A program made the translations under genes and the position numbers. DNA of 64,000 bases, taken from positions 434,001 through 498,000 of the forward strand of contig JADKIE010000001.1 in assembly GCA_016721385.1 (NCBI GenBank), given 5' to 3'. The notes beneath the pieces were generated by a model. It had not been told where the DNA came from, did not search any database, and was given only the letters and a program-made list of their open reading frames with translations. This DNA is from Chitinophagaceae bacterium (GTDB taxonomy: Bacteria > Bacteroidota > Bacteroidia > Chitinophagales > Chitinophagaceae). Shown piece by piece: positions 28,800 to 39,695 of this stretch. How positions within the stretch are numbered: position 1 is the first letter of the stretch; every line of letters begins with the position of its first letter.

Positions 28800-30104
28800 T
28801 TATTTTAACTTTAATTTTTCCAATATAGCTTTAGATAATGCCGTTTTTGGAATTACTAAGCTTATTGTATTCATGGCAAAATATGCTTCTGATACATTAA
28901 TAAACCCTTGAAATGGCCCAACTTCTCCCCATGAATTTTTTACATTAAAATAATATTTTCCATCTTTTGATATGTTTGATCCAACAATATGCATCAAATG
29001 ATCATCCTGAGTTGTAAGGTTTTCAAATAATAATTGTCTTTTATCTGCATCAATTTTACCTTCTTTAACTTCTCCGTTTATCATATCCTTTTTTGATCTT
29101 GATTTTTCAGGAATGCTACTCATATCGTAAGCATAACCAATTTGCTGAGCAAAACCATCATTACTAACATCTGCGTCCCAGAGCACAGTAACACCTTTGT
29201 TAACTGCCTCTTTTGTTAGTTGAAGCATTTCGCTCAAAGGCAAATTATAGTAAGCGCCGTTGCTAAAATTATCCGGCACTTCAATAATAAATGGTGCATA
29301 ATAAGGATGATGTGTAAAAGATGTTATGTACACATAATCGTTAGCATTAAATTTCAATACATTACTTGCAAATGTTTTTGGAGTATATTCTTGCCCGTTA
29401 TAAATAAACTTCGCAGGTGGTGTTCCCATTTCTGTATTTAAAATAGCTTCGTAACCAGCCACCCAATTTTCGGGTACAGGTTTTAGTTGCAAAATACTAT
29501 CCAAATATTGCTTAAGGCTTGCAACTAATTTTACATGATTATGCTGCGGTGCTGTTGGTTTTACCTGCTGCTCAGTTGGCTTTGTAGCAGCATTTACATC
29601 TGCTTTATCCTTATTAATAGCAAAATGAGAATTAGTTGATGTCTCACTTATAGGCTTTAGACCACTATAAACACTCTCTGGCATTACACCATATTTTTCA
29701 ATAGCATTAATTAAATCGTGCCCTAAACCACCTTCGCTAAATTGAGCATGCCCTTGCCTTAATATATAGTTTTTTGCTTTCTCTAAATATGTATTTCTTA
29801 CAGAAAACATTTCACTTAAGTCAAAGCTACCTAAGTTATTTTTTAGGCACTGACTTTCAATTAATGAAGTAGTTGAAAAACACCAGCAAGTACCTGTCAT
29901 ACCTTGATTTTTTACATCCGTTGCTGATAACATTTTTGAATCCGAAAAACCTGCATTTAATTTTTTTCTTTGCTCCGCCTTCTCTATTCTAGCCTTTTCT
30001 TCATTTGCTTTTTTTAGTTGCGGATTTGCAACTTCTGCATCGCTTTGTGCAAATGCAACAAACCCACTTAAAGCAAAAAATACATACAATAAAACTTTTT
30101 TCAT
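28800..30104 (-). CDS. Secreted C1B cysteine peptidase (bleomycin hydrolase-like)
   Basis: 434 residues with signal peptide MKKVLLYVFFALSGFVAFAQ. The papain-fold nucleophile is Cys73 in KNQGMTGTCWCFSTTSLIES. His is in DDHLMHIVGSNI and Asn in YFNVKNSWGEVGPFQG. SEGGLGHDLINAIEKYGVMP is the bleomycin-hydrolase/aminopeptidase C pattern. A signal peptide is unlike classical cytosolic PepC but common among Bacteroidota relatives. The N-terminal 25-55 is Lys/Glu-rich. It starts 5 bp past the stop of the LysM gene and is probably co-transcribed with it. Confidence 0.85.
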   Translation of the reverse strand: MKKVLLYVFFALSGFVAFAQSDAEVANPQLKKANEEKARIEKAEQRKKLNAGFSDSKMLSATDVKNQGMTGTCWCFSTTSLIESQCLKNNLGSFDLSEMFSVRNTYLEKAKNYILRQGHAQFSEGGLGHDLINAIEKYGVMPESVYSGLKPISETSTNSHFAINKDKADVNAATKPTEQQVKPTAPQHNHVKLVASLKQYLDSILQLKPVPENWVAGYEAILNTEMGTPPAKFIYNGQEYTPKTFASNVLKFNANDYVYITSFTHHPYYAPFIIEVPDNFSNGAYYNLPLSEMLQLTKEAVNKGVTVLWDADVSNDGFAQQIGYAYDMSSIPEKSRSKKDMINGEVKEGKIDADKRQLLFENLTTQDDHLMHIVGSNISKDGKYYFNVKNSWGEVGPFQGFINVSEAYFAMNTISLVIPKTALSKAILEKLKLK

Positions 30105-30109
30105 TTTGT

Positions 30110-31046
30110 TTATTTTGAATAATTAATAGTGCAATTAAATTGATTATCACCTGCTCCAAGTTCGGCTGCGGCAGCATTGCTTATACGCACAACTATGCCA
30201 CTGTTTTGCTTAATATCGGGTATTACATCTAATACCTTTGCATAAATAACTTTGCCGTTTGCTGTATTTGTAATTTTTACAATAGTGTTTTGCGCTGCAC
30301 TGTTATGCAGGCAATAGTATTTACCATCTTCCCAACCACTTGTGCTTTTAAAAACTGCAGCTGTACCGTTTTCTTTGCCGCATCCCAGCCTGTTTTCTCA
30401 TCATATCCATTTTTAAAGTACCCGCCCTCAAAACCATTACCAATATTTTTTGTTACAACAGGTATAGCTACAATTTTTGTTTCTTTTGTCATCTGCAGTT
30501 TTACAACTTCCGGGGCTTTTATTTCTTCTACTTTTGTTTCGGGTATTTTTTCCGCTTTTGTTATTTCAGTTTCTTTTTTTACAATATTTACCACCTCACT
30601 TTCAGGCTTGTTGCCATTGTATCCTACAATGATTTTGGCACCTTCATTTAGTGCATCTACTGTAAGGTTATTCCATTTTTTATATCGGCTATAGTAATGT
30701 TATATAATTTGCTAACACCGTATAATGTTTGCTTTGGGGCAACGGTATGATAGGTAGGTTCTCCATTTTTTGCGACAGTTTGTTTTACAGGCTCTTCTTT
30801 TTTTGCAATGGCAGGTATATTACCCACAGCCGCTGCGTTTTTAACAGGCACTTTCAAAACTTGTCCGATAGATAACCCTTTTTCGTAATCCAGATTATTA
30901 TAATTAGCCAGCTCACGACCATTAATATTATATAACCTGCCAATACTACTGTAGCTTTCTTTTGGGGCAACAGTATGGTTAATTATTTTATCCTGAGCAA
31001 AAACAAATAAAGGCGCTAAAAATAACAAGCAAATAAATTTCTTCAT
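30110..31046 (-). CDS. Secreted LysM-domain protein (two frameshifts)
   Basis: About 312 residues after correction, with signal peptide MKKFICLLFLAPLFVFAQ. Two LysM domains (HTVAPKESYSSIGRLYNING and YHTVAPKQTLYGVSKLYNIT) bind peptidoglycan. The C-terminal part (GYFKNGYDEKTGWDAAKKTV ... VKITNTANGKVIYAKVLD) resembles a double-psi barrel/RlpA-like end common in Bacteroidota LysM proteins. Frames break near 30660 and near 30346-30355, where one T missing from TTTTT turns FKSTSGWEDGKYYCLHNSAA into an aberrant end. Both look like sequencing errors. Upstream partner of the C1 peptidase gene. Confidence 0.75.
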
Positions 31047-31100
31047 TTTGTAAAATATTGTAGCTGCAAAGATGCAGAATTTTGTTGGTTTTGGTCTTAA

Positions 31101-32506
31101 TTACTTGTTAAGAATACGCCACTCCTTCGGGTAATAATTATTGATTCGATTGGGCAATATTTTTACCCAGCCCAGCGGTTGATGCTGAAATGTTATTAGC
31201 ACCCAACCTTTTTTATCGGTAATTAAACTTATTTCTTGCTTTCGCAAATATTGCAATGCCATTTCTTTGTCTACTTCAACTGAAACAACATCTTTGCTAA
31301 TAATGGAACCTAAAGCCAACTCGTGATGTGGTATTAATTCGTTTCTAATTATGCTACCTAATTTTATACCCGCTTTTTTGATATATAAGGATTGTAACAT
31401 TGGCAAGTCTAAAGCCATCTCATAAGGCAATGCAATTAGTTCATCATTTAATTTAATAAATGAAAGATTCATTTCGTTATTTATGTATTTTCTGATTACT
31501 TCTTCCTCTTTACTACTAATCAATTCTGCTTTATTTCTTTGAGGTTTGTTAGTAACATTATCAATTTCTGTTTTTTTTAATGCGGCTATAAAAAAACCCT
31601 CTCCTTTTACTTTATCGGGGTAAAACCGATATCCATATGCCCCATTTTTTTCGGACATTGTTTCTACAATTCCCCATTTGCTATTAAGTTTTAGTTGTAG
31701 GGTACCAAACCCAAGCTCTTCAACCAGCCAATCTAATACATCTTCATCTTCTTGTTTAGAATAAGAGCAAGTTGAGTAAATTAATACACCATCATTTTTT
31801 AAAGAATTATACACATCGGCTAAAATTCTTTGTTGGCGCTGGCTGCATAAGGCTACATTATTTTCACTCCACTCTGTAATAGCATTTGCATCTTTTCTAA
31901 AAAGGCCGCTGCCACTGCAAGGTGCATCAACCACAATTACATCAAAATAATTAGGAAGTTTTTTAAAATCTTTGGGATCGTTATTGGTTACTACTACATT
32001 TACAGCGCCCCATTTAGTAATATTTTCTGCCAATACATTTACCCTGGTTTTAATTACTTCATTACTCACTAAAATACTTTTATCGCTTATTAAAGATTGT
32101 ATTAAAGTAGATTTTCCACCTGGTGCAGCACATAAATCCAACACTTTAACCGGGTTAGTTAAATCCATCGTTTGATGTAGTACTTGTTCTAAAAACATGC
32201 TACTTGCTTCCTGCACATAATACGTGCCGGCATGAAAAGAGGATCTGTGGTAAAGGAAGGCCTGCTATCTGAATAAAATCCGTTTGCACACCAATCAACT
32301 TTTGAATTAGGAATAGTTAAATCAAATGGCTTACCGGGGTTTTTCCGGATAGAGGTTATTTGCTCTCCGGATGTATGCACAGCAATAAAAGTCTTTTGGG
32401 TAAAGCCTTTTATGTTTTGTAAAGATTGTAGTAAAGCAACCGGTAACTGCAATTTTTTGGTAGTTAAATAAAGAAATTTTTTGGCAAAATAAATAAACGT
32501 ATACAT
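31101..32506 (-). CDS. RsmB/RsmF-like rRNA m5C methyltransferase (one frameshift)
   Basis: About 468 residues. The N-terminus (LQLPVALLQSLQNIKGFTQK, then IAVHTSGEQITSIRKNPGKP) and the core VLDLCAAPGGKSTLIQSLI (SAM motif I), VVDAPCSGSGLF and IYSTCSYSKQEDE (two catalytic cysteines) identify an NOL1/NOP2/Sun methyltransferase. A C-terminal PUA-like RNA-binding region follows. It modifies cytosine in 16S rRNA by inference. The break near 32200 (DPLFMPARIMCRKQ should be DPLFHAGTYYVQEAS) is one base. The start ATG overlaps the pepT stop codon by one base. Confidence 0.83.
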
Positions 32507-33756
32507 TAACTTCTCTCTTCCCAAATCATACTTAAATGCACAATTGTTTCGGCAGCTTTTGCCATATCTTTTGTTCCAACCCACTCCAGCTTGCTATGTA
32601 TATTTTGCATACCTGTAAAAATATTTGGACAAGGCATACCCATGTGGCTAAACCTGCTGCCATCTGTACCACCCCGTATGCTTTCCTTTTTAACTGCTAA
32701 GCCTGTACGTTGTATTGCTTCCTCGGCATATGCAGTAACATGCGGATAGTTTACCAAAACATCTTTCATATTTCTATATTGTTCCTGTACTTCATATTGC
32801 ATACTTACCCCAGCAAAATTAGCCACTACTTTTTCTGCAATGGCTTTAAGCCGCTGATGATGTTTTACCAATCCTTCTGTAGTAAAATCTCTTACAATAA
32901 ATTGTATGGTTGCTTTTTCGGCAATGCCATTTATCGCTGTTGGATGCACAAAACCCTGCATTGCCTCAGTTGTTTCAGGGCTCCATTCATCTTTTGGCAA
33001 GGCAGCCAAAACTTCTCCTGCTATTTTTAATGCATTAACCAGTTTATTTTTTGCATAGCCAGGATGCGTTATAACACCATTTATGGTAATAACAGCCCCA
33101 TCAGCACTAAAGGTTTCATCTTCTAAACTTCCTGCCTCTCCGCCATCTAAAGTATAACCAAATTTTGCTCCAAGTTTTTGCATATCAACCTTGGCTGTGC
33201 CTTTTCCTACTTCTTCATCAGGTGTAAATAATATTTTTAACTCTCCATGTTTTACAGCAGGGTTTTGTATAAAAAACAATACCGCTTCCATTATAGCTGC
33301 TACGCCGCTTTTATCATCGGCACCAAGTAAGGTTAGCCCACTTGCCGTTATTATTCCATGATTAATATGCTCCTTTAAGTACGGCGATTTACTTATGCTT
33401 AAAACTTGTGTTATATCGTCGGGCAATACAATATCATTACCATCATAATACCTGTGCAATATGGGTTTTACATTTGTGCCGCTGCAATCGGGTGCAGTAT
33501 CTACATGAGCACAAAAGCATATAGCAGGTATATTTTTTTTATCGCTATTGCCAGGTATAGTTGCATATACATAACCAAACTCATCGGTTGTGGCATTAGT
33601 GATACCCATACCCAACAACTCTCTGTGCAAAAGTTTACTTAAGTTTTTTTGCTTTTCGGTTGTAGGGTGTACATTACTGTTAGGATCACTTTGAGTATCT
33701 ACCTGTGCATAACGCATAAAGCGTTCGGCAATATTATCGGGGCTAATTTGTATCAT
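32506..33756 (-). CDS. pepT: Peptidase T (tripeptide aminopeptidase, M20B)
   Basis: 416 residues, normal family length. Zinc ligands and motifs are ICFCAHVDTAPDCSGTNVKP (His/Asp), LLGADDKSGVAAIMEA (bridging Asp), FTPDEEVGKGT (Glu pair), YTLDGGEAGSLEDETF and RGGTDGSRFSHMGMPCPNIF. Cleaves the N-terminal residue of tripeptides in the cytosol. The stop codon overlaps the start of the methyltransferase gene, suggesting co-transcription. Confidence 0.95.
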   Translation of the reverse strand: MIQISPDNIAERFMRYAQVDTQSDPNSNVHPTTEKQKNLSKLLHRELLGMGITNATTDEFGYVYATIPGNSDKKNIPAICFCAHVDTAPDCSGTNVKPILHRYYDGNDIVLPDDITQVLSISKSPYLKEHINHGIITASGLTLLGADDKSGVAAIMEAVLFFIQNPAVKHGELKILFTPDEEVGKGTAKVDMQKLGAKFGYTLDGGEAGSLEDETFSADGAVITINGVITHPGYAKNKLVNALKIAGEVLAALPKDEWSPETTEAMQGFVHPTAINGIAEKATIQFIVRDFTTEGLVKHHQRLKAIAEKVVANFAGVSMQYEVQEQYRNMKDVLVNYPHVTAYAEEAIQRTGLAVKKESIRGGTDGSRFSHMGMPCPNIFTGMQNIHSKLEWVGTKDMAKAAETIVHLSMIWEERS

Positions 33757-33801
33757 ACAATAAAAATAAGAAATAAGACAGGAAAAATAAGGAAATAAAA
33801 A

Positions 33802-33825
33802 AGCAGCCCACTTTCGTAAACTGCT
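33802..33825 (-). terminator. Terminator of the SlyD-like gene
   Basis: On the minus strand AGCAGTTTAC, a GAAA tetraloop and GTGGGCTGCT form a 10-bp stem with G-U pairs, followed by TTTTTTATTTCC. It lies between the SlyD-like gene and pepT. Confidence 0.75.
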
Positions 33826-33830
33826 ATTTT

Positions 33831-33856
33831 ATTAATTCGTAATTTCCAATTCCTAG
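33831..33856 (-). repeat. Solo GGAATT-type repeat at the SlyD-like stop codon
   Basis: On the minus strand it reads CTAGGAATTGGAAATTACGA followed by ATTAAT, with the gene's TAG stop inside. This matches the layout at the end of glmM (TAGGAATT), but no four-helix-bundle gene is present here. Confidence 0.5.
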
Positions 33857-34278
33857 TTAATAGAAACTAATTCAATATCAAAAACCAATTCCTCGCCTGC
33901 CAAGTGGTGATTGGCATCTAAAATAATAACATCTTCTTTAACCTCTATAACTACCACAGGAACCGGCTGCCCATACTGGTTTGTAAGCGTTAATGGCATC
34001 CCTGGTTCTAAAACCATATCAACAGGTACATTTTCTTTAGGAAAATCAATAATTGCTTCCGGATTTTTTTCGCCATAAGCATCCGCCGCAGGAATGTTAA
34101 CTGTTTTTTTATCCCCCACAGCCATGCCTGGTATTGCGGCATCAAAGCCTTTAATCATTTGCCCGGCACCTACTGTAAAACCTAAAGGTTCTCTTCCTGC
34201 AGATGAGTCAAATTGTGTACCATCGGTTAATTTTCCGGTGTAATGAACTTTTACATTATCTCCGTTTTTTGCTTGCAT
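33853..34278 (-). CDS. SlyD-like FKBP-type peptidyl-prolyl isomerase
   Basis: 141 residues, cytoplasmic. The FKBP part has VKVHYTGKLTDGTQFDSSAG, PLGFTVGAGQMIKGFDAAIP and GMAVGDKKTVNIP. The inserted chaperone flap (about 70-115) includes FPKENVPVDMVLEPGMPLTL. The domain ends with LDANHHLAGEELVFDIELVS, the SlyD signature. It lacks the His-rich metal-binding tail of E. coli SlyD. It catalyses proline isomerisation and assists folding. Confidence 0.9.
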   Translation of the reverse strand: MQAKNGDNVKVHYTGKLTDGTQFDSSAGREPLGFTVGAGQMIKGFDAAIPGMAVGDKKTVNIPAADAYGEKNPEAIIDFPKENVPVDMVLEPGMPLTLTNQYGQPVPVVVIEVKEDVIILDANHHLAGEELVFDIELVSIN

Positions 34279-34459
34279 TGTTTTACTTTTTTGGTCAACT
34301 AATTAATTTTACTCAACTTCATTTGCGTCGCACTCTTATACATTTTTTGCTATTCATCTTCAGCCTTCAATGCAAAACAGTATTACACTTTTTAAAATTT
34401 TGTGCAAATTAAATTATAAATGGCAAATGCATTTAAAATCTTTTTACCATCTTTACCAC

Positions 34460-35716
34460 ATGAAAATTACTCATTGTATAGTAGCTTTATTAATTAGCTG
34501 TTTGCCAGCTTTTTCTCAACCAGCAAAGCAACAGTTTAGCGTATCGGCAAAGCAGCAAATTATTACCGGTGCCGATAGGATGCAGGTTTATCTGCCTTTA
34601 CTAAAAAACAAGTCGGTGGCTGTTTTTGCCAACCAAACCAGTATAGTAGGCAAAAGCCATTTGGTAGATACTTTACTTAAAAGTGGAATAAAAATTGTAA
34701 AAATTTTTGGGCCCGAGCATGGCTTCAGAGGCGATGCAGATGCCGGCGAACATGTTAGTAATGCAGTAGATAAAAAAACGGGCATACCGGTTATTAGCCT
34801 TTACGGTGATCATAAAAAGCCAACTTGGGATGATGTAAAAGATGTAGATGTACTGGTTTTTGACATACAGGATGTAGGCGTACGTTTTTACACTTTTATT
34901 TCATCTTTACAATATTATTTAGAAGCCGCCTTGGAATTTCATAAACCATTATTAGTGCTTGATAGGCCTAACCCTAATGGCTTTTACGTTGATGGGCCTG
35001 TGTTGGATATGAAATTTAAAAGTTTTGTAGGCATGCAGCCCGTACCTATAGTTTACGGCATGACGGTTGGTGAATATGCCATGATGCTGGCCGGCGAAAA
35101 ATGGTTATCAGCAAAAGCGAATGAAATTAACAGCTATAATATTACTACTACACCTAATAATGATACGCCTTTTCATTTTTTGGTAATTAAATGTAAAAAC
35201 TACGATCATAAAAGCAAATACATTTTGCCGGTAAACCCATCGCCCAATTTAAAAACCATGCAAAGTATTTATATGTACCCAAGCACCTGTTTTTTGAAGG
35301 CACTGTATGCAGTGAAGGACGTGGAACCGATTATCCTTTTCAAATTTTTGGTCATCCAACTTTACCAAAAACTTGTACAGTTTTACACCCAAACCAAATG
35401 CCGGAGCTAAAAGCAGTAAGTGCTTTAATCAAAATGTTATGGTTGGTTTATAAAAGGTAGTAATGAAGAAATATTAAAAAAATTAAATAATAAAATTCAA
35501 TTAAGTTATTTTTTAAATGCTTACAAACAGTTTCCGGGCAAGGATACATTTTTTTTAAAAAATAATTTTATAAATAAGCTTGCCGGCAACGATACATTTG
35601 CACAGCAGGTAAAGCTGGGAAAAAGCGAAACAGAAATTAAAAAAAGCTGGGAACCAGATTTAATTAAATTTAAAGCCATTCGAAAAAAATACCTGCTTTA
35701 TACAGATTTTGAATAA
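34460..35716 (+). CDS. NamZ-like DUF1343 exo-N-acetylmuramidase (two or more frameshifts)
   Basis: About 418 residues after correction. The ATG at 34460 opens signal peptide MKITHCIVALLISCLPAFSQ. Typical DUF1343 motifs are KSVAVFANQTSIVGKSHLVD, IFGPEHGFRGDADAGEHV, VLVFDIQDVGVRFYTFISSL, LLVLDRPNPNGFYVDGPVLD and NPSPNLKTMQSIYMYPSTC. The family includes NamZ, which removes MurNAc from peptidoglycan fragments for recycling. Breaks lie near 35290-35295 (a missing T in TTTTTT; should read CFFEGTVCSEGRGTDYPFQI) and near 35405-35440. The tail ends FKAIRKKYLLYTDFE. Probable sequencing errors. Confidence 0.8.
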
Positions 35717-35779
35717 GGTAAATATGCCTGTAAATTCAAATCATAAAAGTTGCAGAGGTAATTTTGTATATTAGCACAA

Positions 35780-38700
35780 GTGAAACCTATATATGCTATT
35801 TTAAACTTTCTGCTATTTTATGGCAGTACACAGGCACAGGATATTTTACGCCCCATAAAATATCTTACTACAGACAATGGCTTAAGCCAAGCTATAAACT
35901 ACTCTATTTTAAAAGACAGTAAAGAGCTTGTTTGGATAACCAGTTACGATGGCCTTAACAAATTTGATAGCCGCAAAATTACTCCTTACAGAAATATGCT
36001 GCAGGATAGTACTTCTTTTAAGGGTACACTATCCATGGGTTTGGTAGAGGATGAAAATCATAATGTATGGTGCGGCAGTAATGATGAATTAAATGTTTAT
36101 ATCCGAAATCGAAATTATTTTAAGCATGTAAATTTTAACAATACCGATAATAGTTTATACATTCCTCTTATATCCTACAGTAATAATATACTTTTTAAAA
36201 AAGGTGATAATTTATTTACCTGCGATATTAATACTTATCAAATAAAAAAAATTACTGTAGCCTTACCCGAAGAATTACTTAAATACACACCTAAAGTTTT
36301 TGAAAGTAATTCTTCCTTTTACATTTTCTTTTATCAAAACCGCTGTTATCCAGCTCTCAATTTACAACCGGTTTTAAAGTACTGGAAATTAAAAAATGAT
36401 TTCACAAAGGCACATATCATTTATAAACAAACAGATGCCAACCAATACCATGATGTAATTGACTTAAACAACGGCAATTATATTTTGGGCACTAATAATG
36501 GGCTTTTAAATTTAATATTGTCACTAATGAGCTTTTGCCTTTTGCCCCGAATTAAATTCAAAAAATAATTGCACTAGCTAAAATAAATAACAGCATATTA
36601 TTATCTGTTAAAAAAGAAACACTTTATGCTTTAAACCTGCGTACGCAAAAGGCTACACCCATTACAATCACCAACCCAACAGACAATGATGAAATTAAAA
36701 AGTATGGTGTTGAAATGCTGTATGTAGATAAAAATAATTTTTTATGGCTATCACTTTGGGGTAAAGGCATTGGTTATGTTGATCTTTCGCCAATGTATTT
36801 TAAATTTTATTTTACCGAAAGCGATTTACAAAATAATAAAATTAAAGACCGCTACATAGTTAGTGTTAAATGCGACAGCCTTGGCAATGCATGGCTTAGC
36901 ACAAAAACAGATGGGGTTTATTGTATTGCAAAAACAGGTGCTGTTTTAAGCCACATACCTTACCCCGATTTACTTAAGCAAAACCCTTTGGCGATACCTA
37001 TATTTTTAAAGGCCTTAATCAAGATTTATTTATTGGTTGCCAATGGGGCATTTATAAAATAGACAAGCAAAAAAAACAATTAGTAAAATTAAGTGTAAGC
37101 TACAACGGTAGTCCCTTAAAAGGCATTAATGATATTTTAACAACAACTAATAATACGTACATAATATCTACGCAAACCGGCATATTTGAGGCAAATGCAA
37201 ATTTTTTGAAGTAAAAAACAATACTGTTTTAGGCGATAATCAAGTTTATATAAGAACATTCATAGCTAATAATAAGTGGTTATTTGTTTGCAAGCCGTTT
37301 ACTGGCACTAAAATTTTTAAAATAGAAAACAACAAGTATATTATATACGATTCCATAAAAATTAATACCAGTATAAAACACATTTATGTATCGCAGGATA
37401 GTAATACCGTATGGCTTGCATCAACAATTGGAGTAATTAAATACCACCTTTCCAATCGTAAATACTCTATCATCAACCAATCAGAGTTATTATCCAATAC
37501 GTACACGTACTCTGTATTGCCCGATAAACAAGGAAATTTATGGATAAGCCATAATAAAGGCATAACAAAATTCGACATCCAAAAGGAAAAATCAAAACAC
37601 TATACAAAAAGTAATGGCTTACAGGGAAATGAATTTAATACAAATGCTTTTGATAAAGCAGAAGATGGCACAATGTTTTTTGGTGGTACAAATGGGTTAA
37701 ATGTTTTTGACCCTTCGGCAATAGATTCTGCAACCACTGCTCCATTTTTGCAAATGGTAGATTTTAAAGTAAACGACCAAGCATTTGAGGAAAAATATAT
37801 ACTATCTCCGAACGACACATTAGTACTCCCCTACAAAAAAAACACTTTTTAGTTTTATACCAATCATTGTTAATTATTACAACCCCGAAGAAGATGAGTG
37901 TGTATATAAAATTGATGGTATAGATAAAAATTGGTTGGAAGGAAGAAGCCACAATTTAGTACGCTATAGTAATTTACCGGCAGGGCAATATTCCCTGTTA
38001 ATTAAAGACAAAATTTCAGATAAAATATCAACCGTTTTTATAAAAATTAAAAAACCTTATTGGGCAACCACCTGGTTTATACTTTTAGTGGTTGCCGGCA
38101 TTACATTTTTAACCTGGTTTATTTTTAGAAATTATTATCTACGAAAACTTGAAAAACACAAGGCAGAATTAGAAAAACAAAAAGCCGTAGAACATGAGCG
38201 TACCCGTATTGCAGCCGATATGCATGATGATTTGGGCAGCGGTCTCACAAAAATTACTTACCTGAGCCAAATGGCTATTAATAAAGATAACAGCAAAGAG
38301 GATTTACAAGCAATTAAAAAAACTTCTACCGAATTAGTAGAAAATATGAGTGAAATTATTTGGGCTATGAAGGAAGAAAATAACTCATTAGAAGATTTGG
38401 TATATTATATAAAAGTATATGCAATGGAATATTGTACCGGCAATAATTTAAACTGCGTAATTCATCTTCCCGAAAAATTATACCCCAGAATAATAGCCGG
38501 ACAAAGCCGCCGTAATATTTATTTAGCTGTAAAAGAAACGTTGCATAACATTGTAAAACATGCACATGCACAAAATGTTACTATAAATGTAGGTTTTGAT
38601 AAAGAATGGAAAATAAGTATAAAGGATGATGGAGTAGGAATAAATTTAAATGCACAAAAAATTGAAAGCCACCATGGCGGAAACGGATTAAATAATATCA

Positions 38701-38783
38701 AAAAAAGAATTGAAGCTGTGAGAGGCAGAGTAGATATTATAAACAATAACGGTACAGAAGTAATTTTTTACATCCCTCTTTAA
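35780..38783 (+). CDS. Two-component sensor with propeller, Y_Y_Y and HisKA_3 kinase (about five frameshifts)
   Basis: About 1000 residues, GTG start, signal peptide MKPIYAILNFLLFYGSTQAQ. The N-terminal two-thirds are ligand-sensing propeller repeats (LTTDNGLSQAINYSILKDSK, EDENHNVWCGS, DKNNFLWLSLWGKGI, DKQGNLWISHNKGI). A Y_Y_Y domain follows (YKIDGIDKNWLEGRSHN), one membrane helix (TTWFILLVVAGITFLTWFIF), then HisKA_3 with the phospho-His in RIAADMHDDLGSGLTKI and HATPase_c (IKDDGVGINLNA, GGNGLNNIKKRIE). Breaks near 36505, 36550, 36990, 37205 and 37850 are each one base. It precedes the NarL-type regulator gene by 86 bp, a conventional pair. Confidence 0.82.
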
Positions 38784-38804
38784 TAAAAGTTTACAAAAAA
38801 GGAT

Positions 38805-38823
38805 ATGAGCCTTTTGTATCATA
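38805..38823 (-). promoter_or_regulatory. ACAAAAGGCTCAT motif, site 1 (reverse orientation)
   Basis: On the minus strand it reads TATGATACAAAAGGCTCAT, identical over 19 nt to site 3 at 40453-40471. It ends 46 bp before the NarL-type regulator start. The reverse orientation suggests an operator or autoregulatory site and not a promoter for the regulator. Confidence 0.55.
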
Positions 38824-38869
38824 GTATACCATTGAAATTTTTAGTTAATTTGTGATAAATAAACCCAGC

Positions 38870-39489
38870 ATGATTAGTGTTTGCATTATAGAAGATATTC
38901 CCGAAATACAAAAGGGCTAAAATCTTTTATAGAAGCAGATAACAGATTTAATTTACTTAAATGTTTTAGCAATGCAGAAGATGCTATTGCTGAATTACCC
39001 GAGTTAATACCCAACATAGTAATTGCCGATATTAATTTACCGGGCAAAACAGGTATTGAATGTGTACATACTATTAAAGAAATTGTACCAGCCATACAAT
39101 TTATAATGTTTACTATTTATGAAGATAACGACCAGGTGTTTGAAGCTATAAAGGCCGGTGCCAATGGTTATATTTTAAAAAATACACCCCCCGAAAAAAT
39201 ACTGGAAGCCTTGATTGACCTAAGCGAAGGTGGCAGCCCAATGACGGCAAAAATTGCCCGTAAAGTTATTGCCAGTATGCAAAAGAACGAAGAGGCCTCA
39301 CATATAGATGAACTAACGCAAAGAGAAAACGAAGTATTAGTTTTACTAAGCAAAGGTTTTTTGTATAAAGAAATTGCCGATAAATTAAGTATTGCTACAA
39401 GTACTGTAAAAAGGCACCTTAGCCATATTTACCAAAAACTACAAGTGCAAAATAAAACAGAAGCTATTAATAAAATGTATAGCCGGTAA
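38870..39489 (+). CDS. NarL/LuxR-type response regulator (one frameshift)
   Basis: About 206 residues. The ATG at 38870 gives MISVCIIEDIPEIQKG. One A missing near 38909-38912 hides the continuation LKSFIEADNRFNLLKCF. The receiver has IVIADINLPGKTGIE (phospho-Asp), MFTIYEDND and YILKNTPPEKI (Lys). The C-terminal LuxR HTH is LTQRENEVLVLLSKGFLYKE, IADKLSIATSTVKRHLSHI. It is the partner of the preceding HisKA_3 kinase. The repeated motif near its own promoter and in front of the following surface-protein genes makes them candidate targets. Confidence 0.87.
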
Positions 39490-39520
39490 TTTTTTTCAAC
39501 TTTGTTTCATGTTAATTTTA

Positions 39521-39550
39521 AAAAAGTGTTTGCAATGGCAAGCACTTTTT
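39521..39550 (+). terminator. Terminator of the NarL-type regulator gene
   Basis: AAAAAGTGTTTGC pairs with GCAAGCACTTTTT (one G-U) over an AATG loop, followed by TATATAAC. It begins 31 bp after the stop. Confidence 0.8.
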
Positions 39551-39556
39551 TATATA

Positions 39557-39601
39557 ACACAAAAGGCCCATTGTTTTGATTTTTTAATTACTCCATTTTT
39601 A
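39557..39601 (+). promoter_or_regulatory. ACAAAAGGCTCAT-type promoter, site 2 (degenerate)
   Basis: ACACAAAAGGCCCAT ends at 39571 (one mismatch in the core). After 19 nt, CTCCATTTTTA sits where sites 3 and 4 have TTGCATCTTTA. It lies about 95 bp upstream of the broken T9SS-type gene. Confidence 0.4.
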
Positions 39602-39695
39602 CATCCATATTTTTTGTACACAATTAACAAACCAAATATTACGGATTTTAAATACAATCAATTAAAAACTAAATTTTAAAACTAAAACATAAAGT

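Noticed and set aside
32309..32330. GAATTAGGAATAG inside the rRNA methyltransferase gene
   Set aside because: It encodes conserved-looking residues (TIPNSKV) and has no array or inverted partner; likely chance.
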